A stretch of 64,000 nt of DNA from Thiobacillus sp. (GCA_019459055.1 JAIBEI010000050.1:62001-126000), one strand, 5' to 3'. Numbered from the stretch's first letter, positions 26,147 through 35,504 are shown. Translations and numbers: made by a program. The notes: generated from the sequence alone by a model not told the origin.

Positions 26147-27363
26147 GCGGGGCAAGTCTCCAGAACGGGGGCCGCGGCGGCCGCCGCTTCAAACAGCGGA
26201 TCGATTGTGCTCAGATTGCGCACCCAGTCGTAGTGGGCGAGGATGCAGTCGCGCGCGGGCGCGGCGGAAGCGGGAGTCTGCAATTGGGCCACGACGGCGT
26301 GGGCGAATTCGGCCTCCCCCTGCGCCAGGACGAAATCGCGCCCGGCCTCGGCGCGGATGCCTTCGGCGGCCTGGGCGCTGGCGACGACGGGACGCGCCAT
26401 CGCCATCGCCTCGAGCACCTTGTTCTGCACCCCGCGTGCGATGCGCAGCGGCGCGACCGCGCAGGCGGCATGGGCCAGCCAGGGCCGCACGTCGGGCACA
26501 CTGCCGGTGACGACAACGCCGGGCTGGCGCGCCAGCTCCAGGACGGCTTCCGCGGGATGACTGCCGACGACGGTGAACTGCGCGCCCGGCACCGCCGCGC
26601 GGACGGCGGGAAAAATCCGTTCGGCAAACCAGCCGACGGCATCGACGTTGGGCCAGTAATCCATCGCGCCGGTGAACACCACGCCCTGCACGCCGGCCGG
26701 ATACGGATTGGGATAATCGCGCGCCGGGGAGAAATAATCGGCATCGACGCCGTTTTCGAACGCGCCGATCTTGTGTTGGGCGGCCGGCGCGCGCTGTTGC
26801 AGCAGCGCCGCCTCGGCGTTCGACACCAGCAGGGTGGCGTCGAAATCCTGTGCCACTCGCGCCTCCCATGCCGCCAGCTTGCGGCCTTCGCGGGCATACA
26901 CCCACGACAGCGGCCAGCGCTGGGTCGGCGCGTATTGCGCCCACTTGTCGGAATCGACATCGACCATGTCGAGTACGCGGCGCGCGAGGCCGGCCGGCAT
27001 GAACTGCGCCATTGCCGAAGAGAACGCCAGTCCGCGCGTCACCGTGCCGGAGGCAGCAAGTTCATGCGCCCAGCGGGCAAGTTCGCGGTTGCGGTAATAC
27101 GGCAGGGTCAGTGCCTCGCCGGTCAGCAGGCCGATCAAGCTGGCCAGTTTGGCACGGCGCGGATGCAGCGGCAGCAGCTTGATCGATGCGCAATACGGTT
27201 TCAGCGCGTCCCGGTACTGCCAGTCGTCGGGATCGTCGACGAAAGCGCCGAGGTGAATCGCATAGCGCGTGGAGAGATGCCGCAGCAAGTGGAACGAGCG
27301 GATCTTGTCGCCCTTATTGGGCGGAAACGGAATGCGATGGACGAGAAACAGCAGGCCTTCCAT
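26143..27363 (-). CDS. XrtA/EpsH-associated sugar transferase (stp1-like)
   Basis: A 406-residue glycosyltransferase recognised by the family-typical start LLFLVHRIPFPPNKGDKIRS and the following HLLRHLSTRYAIHLGAFVDD. The donor half has VVFTGAMDYWPNVDAVGWF (about 228-246) and the nucleotide-sugar region APLRIARGVQNKVLEAMAMA (about 317-336), where the acidic residue sits in KVLEAMA. It adds a sugar to an EPS intermediate at the inner membrane. It overlaps the exosortase gene by ATGA and follows the FemAB-like gene after three bases, the standard neighbours in this system. Confidence 0.9.
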   Translation of the reverse strand: MEGLLFLVHRIPFPPNKGDKIRSFHLLRHLSTRYAIHLGAFVDDPDDWQYRDALKPYCASIKLLPLHPRRAKLASLIGLLTGEALTLPYYRNRELARWAHELAASGTVTRGLAFSSAMAQFMPAGLARRVLDMVDVDSDKWAQYAPTQRWPLSWVYAREGRKLAAWEARVAQDFDATLLVSNAEAALLQQRAPAAQHKIGAFENGVDADYFSPARDYPNPYPAGVQGVVFTGAMDYWPNVDAVGWFAERIFPAVRAAVPGAQFTVVGSHPAEAVLELARQPGVVVTGSVPDVRPWLAHAACAVAPLRIARGVQNKVLEAMAMARPVVASAQAAEGIRAEAGRDFVLAQGEAEFAHAVVAQLQTPASAAPARDCILAHYDWVRNLSTIDPLFEAAAAAAPVLETCPA

Positions 27364-27366
27364 GGG

Positions 27367-28434
27367 TCAGCCCAGATTCTTGACGATATGCGGCCCGATC
27401 GCGTTGGCGAGCGCCAGCGGCATTTTTTTCCAGGCCAGAATGAACAGGCGGTATTTCGGATTGAGCGGATTGATTTCCGGGACCTCCGTGTCGGTCACCA
27501 GAAAATACTCGTAATACAGCGGCGTCGGTTCGAAGCCCCAGTTCTTCTTGAAGTCGAACGAGCCGGTGCCGCGCTTGCTGCGACCGAAGTCGAACACACG
27601 CAGTCCGCGCTCGCAGGCGCGCCGCATCAGGTCCCAGTACATGAAGTCGTTGCCGGCCACCGCGCGCGCGGCATCCACCCCGCCACCGTAATACGGCAGC
27701 ACCTCATCGCGGAAATAGAACGACATCACGCTGGAGATCACCTTGCCACCAAGCGTGATGGTCAGCACTTCGCAGTCGTCGCCGAACTCGTCCTTCAGCA
27801 GACGAAAAAACCGGCGCGAGAAAACGGGTGTGCCCAGCCGATGCACGCTTGCCGAATAGGCCTGGAAAAAGCGCGTGGTGTCGGTGTCGATTTCGCCAGT
27901 CAGGCCGGCCTTGATGCCCTTCCTCACCATCGCCCGCTGCTTGCGCGGAATGGCGTTCATGTTGGCCTCGATTTCAGGTTCGATGGCCTTTCTGAAGGTG
28001 ACGTATAGATCCTTGGTCGACCAGTGCGCGTGCTGCGCGGCCTGGTTGCGGTATTCGAGCGCGCCGACTCCGAGCTTTTTGGCGAGCGCCTGGGCCGCTT
28101 CGTCGAGCGCGCGATACGCCGCGTCATGGTCGGCGAGGATGCCGCCGTAGGCACAGAACGGCAGCGAGCCGAGGCTGTGGCCGAACAGACGGCTTTTGAT
28201 TTCGGCCAACGGCAGTACGCCCACCACTTCGCCGCCGCGCTCGGCCAGCAGAAAATGCGTGCGGTGGCCGAACGCCTCCTCGATCACCCGCTTCCAGCCG
28301 GCGCGGTGAAAGAAGGTCGCGTCCGGATGTAGATGAACGTAGGCGTCCCAGCGTTCGCAGTCTTTCGTTTCCAGCGCCCGAACCGTGACGTCGGCTGTCA
28401 TGGCATCGGGCGCAGCAAAGGACTCGGTCGGCAT
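27367..28434 (-). CDS. FemAB-like PEP-CTERM system-associated protein (GNAT fold)
   Basis: A 355-residue protein of the FemAB/GNAT-like acyltransferase group. The ATG of MPTESFAAPDAM was chosen because it lies two bases after the previous stop. A longer frame would overlap the deacetylase gene. Motifs: YVHLHPDATFFHRAGWKRVI (about 32-51), SLPFCAYGGILADHD (about 99-113), YYGGGVDAARAVAGNDFMYW (about 245-264) and FDFGRSKRGTGSFDFKKNWG (about 278-297). The last two are typical of the family. FemAB proteins transfer aminoacyl groups from tRNA; here the acceptor may be an EPS sugar or a sorted protein. Confidence 0.88.
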   Translation of the reverse strand: MPTESFAAPDAMTADVTVRALETKDCERWDAYVHLHPDATFFHRAGWKRVIEEAFGHRTHFLLAERGGEVVGVLPLAEIKSRLFGHSLGSLPFCAYGGILADHDAAYRALDEAAQALAKKLGVGALEYRNQAAQHAHWSTKDLYVTFRKAIEPEIEANMNAIPRKQRAMVRKGIKAGLTGEIDTDTTRFFQAYSASVHRLGTPVFSRRFFRLLKDEFGDDCEVLTITLGGKVISSVMSFYFRDEVLPYYGGGVDAARAVAGNDFMYWDLMRRACERGLRVFDFGRSKRGTGSFDFKKNWGFEPTPLYYEYFLVTDTEVPEINPLNPKYRLFILAWKKMPLALANAIGPHIVKNLG

Positions 28435-28436
28435 AT

Positions 28437-29279
28437 TCAATGGTCGGAGAGGAACACGCGGTCGACGCGGTCCCATTCAAAGTCGTTCAGCAATTGGCGC
28501 AGTCTGCCCGGCATGCGTTGCAGATTGACGTAATGGCGAAAGCGCGTCCTGGCGGAAATGCCGTGCTGGCGCGGCTGCCCGGCGTCGAGCTCCCAGGGAT
28601 GGAAATAAAACATGCACGGTGCCTGGTCCTGCGTATTCACGCGCCGCAGCATCCAGCGCGACACCTCGTACGGCAGCAGGCGGAACCAGCCGCCGCCGGC
28701 AGCGGGCAGGTTGCGGCCCATCAACGGCAGCGTGGTCGGCGGCAGTTCGAGGATGCCGGCCTCGCCATTGGGCCGGTGCGGAAAGCGCGGCGCGTCGGGC
28801 ATGCCGTAGTGATCGTGTTTGACCGGATAGATGCTGGAGCTGTACACGTACCCGGCGTTTTCCAGTTCCTCGACCGCCCACCAGTTGTTCTGGTTGATGG
28901 AAAAACTCGGCGCGCGGTAGCCGCGGATGGCGACGCCGCCGAGGTCTTCGAGGAGGCGCTTGGCGTGGGTGATGTCGTCGCGGAATTCGGCCGGCGTGAG
29001 GTCGGACACGCGCTGGTGGCCATAGCCGTGGCTGGCGAGTTCGTGGCCGCCGTCGACGATGCGCCGCACCACCTGCGGGTAGCGCTCGGCAATCCAGCCG
29101 AGGGTGAAGAAGGTGGCACGAACATCGGCCTCGTCGAGCAGGCCGAGGATCGCGTCGACGTTGCGCTCGACCCGGCATGGGAGGCTGTCCCAGTCTTCGC
29201 GGCGGATGTGCGGGGCGAACGCCGAGACCTGGAAATAGTCCTCGACGTCGACCGACATGGCGTTTTTGATGCCCGCCAT
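28437..29279 (-). CDS. XrtA system polysaccharide deacetylase
   Basis: A 280-residue CE4-type deacetylase. Motif 1 is MSVDVEDYFQVSAF (about 8-21), where Asp-Val-Glu-Asp replaces the usual TFDD, as is normal in this subgroup. Motif 2 with the metal-binding histidines is HELASHGYGHQRV (about 78-90). Motif 3 is IRGYRAPSFSI (about 118-128). The C-terminal part holds FYFHPWELD. It removes N-acetyl groups from EPS hexosamines. It stands between wecB, which supplies ManNAc, and the FemAB-like gene. The start abuts the wecB stop. Confidence 0.92.
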   Translation of the reverse strand: MAGIKNAMSVDVEDYFQVSAFAPHIRREDWDSLPCRVERNVDAILGLLDEADVRATFFTLGWIAERYPQVVRRIVDGGHELASHGYGHQRVSDLTPAEFRDDITHAKRLLEDLGGVAIRGYRAPSFSINQNNWWAVEELENAGYVYSSSIYPVKHDHYGMPDAPRFPHRPNGEAGILELPPTTLPLMGRNLPAAGGGWFRLLPYEVSRWMLRRVNTQDQAPCMFYFHPWELDAGQPRQHGISARTRFRHYVNLQRMPGRLRQLLNDFEWDRVDRVFLSDH

Positions 29280-30401
29280 TTACGCCGCCTTGATGTCCGA
29301 AATGGCGCTGGCGCCTTTCCGCTGCGGCAGCCAGCCTTTCAGCGTATAGGCAATGCGCATCGCCGCGCGACCGTCCCAGTATTCGGGAATGCGCCCAGCC
29401 TTGCCGCCGTGGGTCATGACGTCGTTGAACGCCGCCCGGATCGCAGCGGGATCGGCGCCGACCAGGGTGTTGGTGCCCTCGTCGAGGGTGATCGGACGTT
29501 CGGTGTTCTCGCGCAGGGTGAGGCAGGGCACGCCCAGCGCGGTGGTCTCTTCCTGGATCCCGCCGGAATCGGTAAGCACCAGTTTGGCTTCGCGCATCAG
29601 GCCGAGCATTTCGAGATATCCCACCGGCGGCAGGATGTGCAGGCCATCGAGCCGGGCGGTGAGCCCGAACTTCTCGATGTTGCCGCGGGTGCGCGGATGC
29701 AGCGGCAGCACCACCGGCAGGCTGCGGTTGATTTCGCCGATCGCGTCGAGCAGGCCGGCAAGCGTGGCGGGATCGTCGACGTTGGACGGCCGATGCAGCG
29801 TCAGCACCGCATACTGCGGCAGCTTCGTGCCGAGGGTTCGGCTGGCCGGCACTGCATGTTCAAGATTGCGATACAGGGTGTCGATCATCACGTTGCCGAC
29901 GAACTCGACGCGTACCGGATCGATGCCTTCGCGCACGAGGTTGGCCAGCGCGCTCTTTTCGGTGATGAACAGCAGGTCGGAAATCTGGTCGGTGAGCACA
30001 CGGTTGATTTCTTCCGGCATGCCGCGGTCGTAGCTCCTGAGGCCGGCTTCGACATGGATCACCCGCACCCCGCGCTTGGCCGCCACCAGGGCGCAGGCGA
30101 GGGTGGAATTGACATCGCCCACCACCAGGATCGCCCGCGGCTGCACGTTTTCGAGCACCGGCTCGAAGCGCTTCATCACTTCGGCGGTCTGCACCGCGTG
30201 GCTGCCGGAGCCGACTTCCAGGTGGTGGTCGGGGCGCGGGATGCCGAGATCGACAAAGAAGCTGTCGCTCATCGCCGCGTCGTAATGCTGGCCGGTGTGC
30301 AGCAGCTGGGCGGCGATTCCCGTCTCGGCCAGCGCGGCCATCACCGGGGCGATTTTCATGAAATTCGGGCGCGCGCCCGCGACGCATAAGACCTGGGTCA
30401 T
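29280..30401 (-). CDS. wecB: UDP-N-acetylglucosamine 2-epimerase (non-hydrolysing)
   Basis: A 373-residue cytosolic enzyme that interconverts UDP-GlcNAc and UDP-ManNAc, feeding ManNAc units to EPS synthesis. Diagnostic motifs are VAGARPNFMKIAPVMAAL (about 6-23), LLHTGQHYDAAMSDSFF (about 35-51), VHVEAGLRSYDRGMPEEINR (about 94-113), LHRPSNVDDP (about 199-208) and TDSGGIQEETTALGVPCLTLR (near 280). Length is normal for the family. It lies three bases after the AAA ATPase gene and directly before the deacetylase gene, so substrate supply and modification are encoded together. Confidence 0.95.
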   Translation of the reverse strand: MTQVLCVAGARPNFMKIAPVMAALAETGIAAQLLHTGQHYDAAMSDSFFVDLGIPRPDHHLEVGSGSHAVQTAEVMKRFEPVLENVQPRAILVVGDVNSTLACALVAAKRGVRVIHVEAGLRSYDRGMPEEINRVLTDQISDLLFITEKSALANLVREGIDPVRVEFVGNVMIDTLYRNLEHAVPASRTLGTKLPQYAVLTLHRPSNVDDPATLAGLLDAIGEINRSLPVVLPLHPRTRGNIEKFGLTARLDGLHILPPVGYLEMLGLMREAKLVLTDSGGIQEETTALGVPCLTLRENTERPITLDEGTNTLVGADPAAIRAAFNDVMTHGGKAGRIPEYWDGRAAMRIAYTLKGWLPQRKGASAISDIKAA

Positions 30402-30404
30402 GGC

Positions 30405-31436
30405 TTAGTGTGTGCTGTCTTGGTTGCCTGGCGGCGCAGCTTCATCCGCCGCGTTGCGCTCGCTCACGGTGTACAGAATCTTGCGCACGATGGGCAGGAT
30501 GCGGTTGACCGAGCGCTCCATCTGCTCGACCCGCTGGGTCAAAAGCGCGCCATCTTCGTTATGCAGCATGCCGCCGCCGGGCGCACCGCCGTTGATGCCG
30601 GTGGCGCCATGGAAATCCTGGTGCGCGACCTCGTTCTTCAGGTCGGCGATGACCTCGTGGACCTCGGCCTCGCCGAAATGGGTCTTCTCTTCGAGAAAGC
30701 CGAACAGCAGCAGGCGGTCGCAGGTGGTGTTGATGCGGCGCGGGATACCGCCGGTAAAAAGGTGCAGCGCGGCAAAGGCTTCCGCATCGAAGCTGGGGCT
30801 GCCCTGCCAGCCGACGGTGCGCAGGCGGTGTTCGATGTAGCCGCGGGTCTCGTCCGCATCGATCGGCCCCAGGTGATAGGAGGCCACCACGCGCTGGCGC
30901 AGTTGCTGCATGTCGGGGCTTTGCAGGATGCCGCGGAACTCGGGCTGCCCCAGCAAAAAGGTCTGGATCAGCGAGCGCTCGTTGTTCTGGTAGTTGGACA
31001 GCATGCGCAGTTCCTCAACCGCGCGCGAGGTCAGGTTCTGCGCCTCGTCCACCACCAGCAGGGCGCGTTTGCCCTGCCGGGTGGCCGCGATCAGAAAGTC
31101 TTCCAGGTTTTTCAGCAGCGCCGACTTGGTCAGGCCCTCGTGCTCCAGCCCGAACGAGGCGGCGACGCTGCGCAGCGTGTCCTCGGCATCCAGCTGGGTC
31201 GACACCAGCTGCGCGGCGATCAGGTTGTGGGCCTCGAGCTGGCGAAACAGGTTGCGCACCAGCGTGGTCTTGCCGGCACCGACTTCGCCGGTGATGACGA
31301 TGAAGCCCTCGCCAAGCGACAGGCCGTAATCGAGATACGCCATCGCCCGCTTGTGCCCCTTGGAACCGTAGAAAAAACGCGGGTCGGGGTTGAGCTGAAA
31401 GGGTTTGGCGCTGAAGCGGTAATAATCTTCGTACAT
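30405..31436 (-). CDS. XrtA-associated AAA ATPase (ExeA/GspA-like)
   Basis: A 343-residue ATPase. The start MYEDYYRFSAKPFQLNPDPR is characteristic of the ExeA-like PEP-CTERM ATPase family; an earlier in-frame ATG (31463) is less likely. Walker A is VITGEVGAGKTTLVRN (about 46-61), Walker B is RALLVVDEAQNLT (about 121-133), and an arginine-rich winged-helix part contains FTGGIPRRINTTCDRLLLFG. The C-terminal 70 residues carry a poorly conserved coiled-coil-like segment. The role is probably energy-dependent assembly or gating of the EPS secretion complex. It is separated from the outer-membrane-protein gene by a hairpin-bearing spacer. Confidence 0.92.
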   Translation of the reverse strand: MYEDYYRFSAKPFQLNPDPRFFYGSKGHKRAMAYLDYGLSLGEGFIVITGEVGAGKTTLVRNLFRQLEAHNLIAAQLVSTQLDAEDTLRSVAASFGLEHEGLTKSALLKNLEDFLIAATRQGKRALLVVDEAQNLTSRAVEELRMLSNYQNNERSLIQTFLLGQPEFRGILQSPDMQQLRQRVVASYHLGPIDADETRGYIEHRLRTVGWQGSPSFDAEAFAALHLFTGGIPRRINTTCDRLLLFGFLEEKTHFGEAEVHEVIADLKNEVAHQDFHGATGINGGAPGGGMLHNEDGALLTQRVEQMERSVNRILPIVRKILYTVSERNAADEAAPPGNQDSTH

Positions 31437-31457
31437 GAACGGTCCGTTTTCTGAGGG

Positions 31458-31503
31458 TGGCACAGCCCGTGTGCACGCAGGATGCGAAGCAACGGCTGTG
31501 CCA
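31458..31503 (-). other. Hairpin in the operon spacer between outer-membrane-protein and ATPase genes
   Basis: A perfect 10-base inverted repeat, TGGCACAGCC (31458-31467) and GGCTGTGCCA (31494-31503), encloses 26 bases that include GTGTGCAC. There is no U-tract, so it is more likely an mRNA-processing or stability element, or a partial attenuator, than a classical terminator. Confidence 0.5.
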
Positions 31504-31517
31504 TGCCGGAAGACTGG

Positions 31518-33029
31518 TCAGAAGCGCATGTTGACCGAGGCGATGAGGCGGTTTTCTTCGTAGTCGGCATCCGCCACGTTCGAATCCCGCTGGATGTGGC
31601 GGAAGGTCAATGCGCCGCTCAAATCGGTGGCGAATTGATGATTGATGCCAAGCGAAAGGGTGAGCAGGTCGTCCTCCCGATCGGTGGTGCCGGAGAGGGC
31701 GGCAGGCACTTCGTTGCGGGTCAGGCCGACGCTGCCGATGACGTTGGTCTTGGGGGCGTAGCGGTAATTCACCGCGCCGATGACGCCGCGGCTGCGATCC
31801 TCTCTGTCGAGCAGCTGGTAGTCGCGGCGGGTGTCGAACGTACTCAGCGAATAGTTGAGCTTGCCTTTCCCCCAACTCACCCCTGCGCGCAGGGTTTTGG
31901 AGACGAAGACGCCGTTGCGCAAATCGAACAGCAGACCGGGCTTTGCATTGAAGCTCACGCAGTTCGTCGGGGCAGGCGGAAAGCTGAATGGCCAATCCTC
32001 GAAGATTTGAATCTCTCCATCCACAAGACATTGATAGTCATACATCGTGCCGGTCGTTCCCAGGAACTGGCTGATGTCGCTGACATCTTCGACATAACTC
32101 AGATTCCAGTTCGAGGCGCGGGTGCGGTGACGTGCCGTCGCGCTGTAGGTACTGCCGAAGAAGCGCTCGCCGACCGAGGCTTCGAGGCTGGTGCGGCGCG
32201 TGGGTGCCCAGCCGGCGCCCACGCTCCAGGAAGAGCCATCGGTTTCGGTGGCGCTCAGGAAATCGTTCCATTCCTGCCCGACGCTGCCGAATACGCGAAA
32301 CTTGCGGTTCAGGACATAAGCCGCCGAGGCGCTCAAGCGCTCGAAGGTCGAATCGCCGACATTCTTGTCGCGGTTGTTGACCTCACGGATCGAGTAGTTC
32401 AACCCCCAGCTCAGGTCGGTGAAACGGGAGCCGCTGTTGAGCAGGGCACTGAACGCATTGCTGACCGCGTCGGACGCGACATCGTTTTCGAAAATGGCGC
32501 CGGAATGAGTGTAGCGCGCCTGTGCATTGGCGAAGGTGCCGATGCGCTGCTGGATGTAGGGACTGATGGTATAGGTGCCGACGGTGGCGCGGTTGCTGTC
32601 GTTGATCTCGGCGTCAGCCGGCGAACCCAGCAGCGAAATCAGTTCCTGCGAGATGCGGGCGCTGCCGTCGATGAACAGGAAGTCCTCGATCAATTCGGCT
32701 TTGCCCATGGCGTTGAGGTTGTGATAGAGGTCGGCGCTATCGCCCTCGCCGGAGCGTACCACCCCTGTCAGGCCATATTGCAGGGTGGCCTGCACCCGCC
32801 GCGACCCCAGGGAGCGCAGGGTGAAACTCGGGGTCACGCTGAGGATCAGCGCATTTTCCGGGTCCGTCCCGCTTTGATTGGCATTGTCGGTCATGCTGGC
32901 CGACGCACCGACGCTGCGCTCAAGGCGCCAGTCGAGGGCGTGCGCGGGCATTGCAAAAGCCATCGCCATGAAAATAAAGCCCGCGCCTGCCGCGAAAGCC
33001 GGGCTGCGCGGGCGCGGCTTATTTGCCAT
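31518..33029 (-). CDS. PEP-CTERM system-associated outer-membrane beta-barrel protein (TIGR03016-like)
   Basis: About 503 residues from MANKPRPRSPAF; alternative ATGs lie 9 and 18 bases upstream. A signal peptide ends PAHA. The remainder is alternating-strand beta-barrel sequence with many Tyr, Ser, Asn and Arg. It ends in the outer-membrane signature ...ENRLIASVNMRF, with a terminal Phe. Recurrent segments such as SVGASASMTDNANQSG and TLRSLGSRRVQATLQYGL suit a porin-like export channel. In XrtA loci this family lies between the BY-kinase and the ATPase genes, as here, and may be the outer-membrane exit. The start overlaps the kinase 3' end by about 11 bases. Confidence 0.88.
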   Translation of the reverse strand: MANKPRPRSPAFAAGAGFIFMAMAFAMPAHALDWRLERSVGASASMTDNANQSGTDPENALILSVTPSFTLRSLGSRRVQATLQYGLTGVVRSGEGDSADLYHNLNAMGKAELIEDFLFIDGSARISQELISLLGSPADAEINDSNRATVGTYTISPYIQQRIGTFANAQARYTHSGAIFENDVASDAVSNAFSALLNSGSRFTDLSWGLNYSIREVNNRDKNVGDSTFERLSASAAYVLNRKFRVFGSVGQEWNDFLSATETDGSSWSVGAGWAPTRRTSLEASVGERFFGSTYSATARHRTRASNWNLSYVEDVSDISQFLGTTGTMYDYQCLVDGEIQIFEDWPFSFPPAPTNCVSFNAKPGLLFDLRNGVFVSKTLRAGVSWGKGKLNYSLSTFDTRRDYQLLDREDRSRGVIGAVNYRYAPKTNVIGSVGLTRNEVPAALSGTTDREDDLLTLSLGINHQFATDLSGALTFRHIQRDSNVADADYEENRLIASVNMRF

Positions 33030-33963
33030 AACTGCCATAGTAACCATAGTAATAATCTGCGCCCGGGGTCGGTGTGGTCTTGTTCAGCAACATGCCCACC
33101 ACTTCGCATGACTGGATGTGGCTCAAGGCTTCGCGAACGGCCTCCTGCGAGGTTTTTTCGGCTTCCACCACCATGACGATCTGTCCCATGTGGGTGGCCA
33201 GCACGCTCGACTCGCTGGTCGCCAGCAGCGGTGGCGAATCGAAAAGAATGATGCGGTCCGGGTAGCGGTTGCCGATATCCTCGATCAGGCGGGTCATGGC
33301 GGCGCTCGCCAGCAGCTCGGTGGCGCGCTTGTAGGTGCGGCCAGCGGGCAGCACGGTCAGCTTGGCGATGTCGGTGCGGATCAGCACGTCGGACAGCTTC
33401 AGGTCCTTGTCCTGCAGCACGTCGAGCAAGCCTCTGTCGGCGTGGATGCCGAGATACTCGGGAATGCGCGGCTTGGCGACGTCGGCGTCGATCAGCAGCA
33501 CGGTGCGATCCATTTCCATCGCCATCGAAATGGCCAGGTTGATGGCGCAGAAGCTCTTGCCTTCCCCCGGCAGCGAACTGGTGATCATGATGAGGTTGCC
33601 GTTCTTGACCCGCGCGGCGCCCTGACCGAAAGCATTGGCGATGAGCGGACGCTTGATGATGCGGAACTCTTCGGCGATCTGGCTTTTCTCGGCGTCCGGC
33701 GACACCACGCCCATGCGGTGCAGGCGCGCCAGGTTGATCGACTGCACCTGGCTGTTTCCCTCCAGCACCGCGTCGGCATCCGACGCATTGAACATCGGCT
33801 CGACCGGGGTGGCGACAAAAGGGACGGCATGGCCGCTGCGCTGCTTGTTGAGTGCATTCTCGATCAGACTGGCGTCGCGGCCGGAATCGCTGTTGCCGCC
33901 CTCGGACGCCGGACGGGATGCACCCGCGCCAATCTTGCTGGCTGCTTTTTCAATAATGCTCAT
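33019..33963 (-). CDS. XrtA-associated BY-type tyrosine autokinase
   Basis: A 314-residue cytoplasmic bacterial tyrosine kinase. Walker A is TSSLPGEGKSF (128-138) and Walker A' is VLLIDADVAKP (155-165). Walker B lies in RIILFDSPPLLATSE (about 234-248). The C-terminus ends in a tyrosine cluster, DYYYGYYGSYGK, with six tyrosines as autophosphorylation sites. It should control polymer length and export through the chain-length protein, which is encoded as a separate gene eight bases upstream. That split is the usual proteobacterial XrtA arrangement and differs from fused Wzc proteins. Confidence 0.93.
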   Translation of the reverse strand: MSIIEKAASKIGAGASRPASEGGNSDSGRDASLIENALNKQRSGHAVPFVATPVEPMFNASDADAVLEGNSQVQSINLARLHRMGVVSPDAEKSQIAEEFRIIKRPLIANAFGQGAARVKNGNLIMITSSLPGEGKSFCAINLAISMAMEMDRTVLLIDADVAKPRIPEYLGIHADRGLLDVLQDKDLKLSDVLIRTDIAKLTVLPAGRTYKRATELLASAAMTRLIEDIGNRYPDRIILFDSPPLLATSESSVLATHMGQIVMVVEAEKTSQEAVREALSHIQSCEVVGMLLNKTTPTPGADYYYGYYGSYGK

Positions 33964-33971
33964 GGTTTCTC

Positions 33972-35504
33972 CTAGCCTGCACGCGACACAAGCAGCTGCA
34001 GGATCATCACGGCGCCATACGCACCGATCAGACTGCCCAATGCGGCCAGATAAGCCAGCAAGCCCTTGCGCCTGCGGCCGCGGGACTCGTCGGTTTCCAC
34101 CCGTGATACTGCGCCGAGCAGCGGCAACCCGGTCAGCTCGCGCAGGGCGCGGCGGTCGGTCACGGTGCGGCGAAGCTGGCTCAGCAGGAAGGCCACCGCG
34201 ATACCGGCGACGAGCCCGCCCAGCGTCACCAGCGACAGCAGCAGCGGACGATCCGGCCCTGCCGGCTGACTCGGCACGAAGGGCGGGTCGATCACGCGAA
34301 AGTCGACGGTGTCGGTCTTGCTCTCGACCTCGCCCGACATGGTGACCGATTCGCGGCGCTTCAGCAGCGCATCGTAGTTTTGCCGGTAGACGTCGTAGTC
34401 ACGCATCAGCTGGGTGTAATCCTGCTCCACCTGCGGAATCATGTTGGACGCATTGCGCAGGTTGCTATAGCGGCGCTGATATTCAGCCACCCGGGCGCCC
34501 AGCGAAGACACCGTGGCATCCGCCTCGGCGATGGCGATGGTCAGCTGCTGATAGACCGGATTCTGGATTCGGCTACCAACCGGATCGGCCTTGCGCCCGG
34601 CCAGATCGATCTTCTTCTGTTCTTCCAGCCTTTCAATCAGGCGCTTGGTCGACTGGATATCGGGATGCAGGTCGGTGTATTGCATGCGCAGCTGGTCTAT
34701 CTGCTGTTGCAGCGCCTGAATGCGGCCGTCGATCTCGCTGTTGCCCGATGCCATCGCTGCAGCGGTGAGCTCGGGCTCTTCGTCTTCCAGTTGGCGCTTG
34801 AGCTGGTTGCGGCGGTTGACGGCTTCCTGCTGGTCCAGCTGCGCCTGGCGCAGCAGCGCCGTGGCTTCGGCCAGCTTGGCGTAGTAGTCACCGCCCTGCC
34901 CCGGCATCATGCCGATGTGTGTCCGCTTGAATTCCGTGAGTGCAGTTTCGGCGTCGGTGAGCTTCTGCTGGTATTGCTGCAGCTGGTCCTCGATGAAGCG
35001 CTGCGAGCTGGAAATGTCCTGGCGGGTCTTGCCGAGGCTGGTTTCCACAAAAATGGTCAGCAGCGACTGCACGACCTTCTTGGCCAGATCGCCATCGGGA
35101 TCCTGATAGCTGATGGTGTAGAGGTTTTCGCGGCCGGCGTCGGCAATGGCAATCCTGCTCGCCAGACCGTCCAGCAATGCCTCGGTCTGTTCGGGCGTTT
35201 TGGCCCTCACGTCGAGGTCGGTCATGCGCGCAACCTTTTCCAGGGTCGGCCGGCTGACCAGCTGGCGCGTCATCATCTTGATCTGCTGCTGCACATTGGG
35301 TTCAGCCGCCAGCCCCGCCAACAGCGGCTTCAACAAAGTTTGGGTATCCACATAGACGCGCGCCGACGCCTCATAACGGTCGGGGATCGTCATCACCCAG
35401 GTCCAGCCGACGATGCACACCAGCCAGGCCACCGCCACGCCCCACCAGCGGCGGCGCCAGGTAGCCTTGGCATAACCCAGAATTTGTTGAAGTATTTGAT
35501 CCAT
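33972..35504 (-). CDS. XrtA system polysaccharide chain-length determinant protein (PCP family)
   Basis: A 510-residue inner-membrane protein with a Wzz-type N-terminal membrane segment (WGVAVAWLVCIVGWTWVMTI, about 21-40). The periplasmic part starts DRYEASARVYVDTQTLLKPL. Long coiled-coil helices follow (about 170-400; for example QRFIEDQLQQYQQKLTDAE and QIDQLRMQYTDLHPDIQSTK). A second membrane segment lies near 420-440, preceded by the Pro-rich PPFVPSQPAGPDRPLL typical of PCP proteins. A third hydrophobic helix is at the extreme C-terminus. It sets EPS length in concert with the BY-kinase encoded next. Confidence 0.93.
   Translation of the reverse strand: MDQILQQILGYAKATWRRRWWGVAVAWLVCIVGWTWVMTIPDRYEASARVYVDTQTLLKPLLAGLAAEPNVQQQIKMMTRQLVSRPTLEKVARMTDLDVRAKTPEQTEALLDGLASRIAIADAGRENLYTISYQDPDGDLAKKVVQSLLTIFVETSLGKTRQDISSSQRFIEDQLQQYQQKLTDAETALTEFKRTHIGMMPGQGGDYYAKLAEATALLRQAQLDQQEAVNRRNQLKRQLEDEEPELTAAAMASGNSEIDGRIQALQQQIDQLRMQYTDLHPDIQSTKRLIERLEEQKKIDLAGRKADPVGSRIQNPVYQQLTIAIAEADATVSSLGARVAEYQRRYSNLRNASNMIPQVEQDYTQLMRDYDVYRQNYDALLKRRESVTMSGEVESKTDTVDFRVIDPPFVPSQPAGPDRPLLLSLVTLGGLVAGIAVAFLLSQLRRTVTDRRALRELTGLPLLGAVSRVETDESRGRRRKGLLAYLAALGSLIGAYGAVMILQLLVSRAG

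Noticed and set aside
31570-31605. GTTCGAATCCC, resembling a tRNA T-loop, flanked by CCGCCAC/GTGGCGG
   Set aside because: It lies within the conserved C-terminal strands of the outer-membrane protein gene and no acceptor stem, D-arm or anticodon arm can be built around it.
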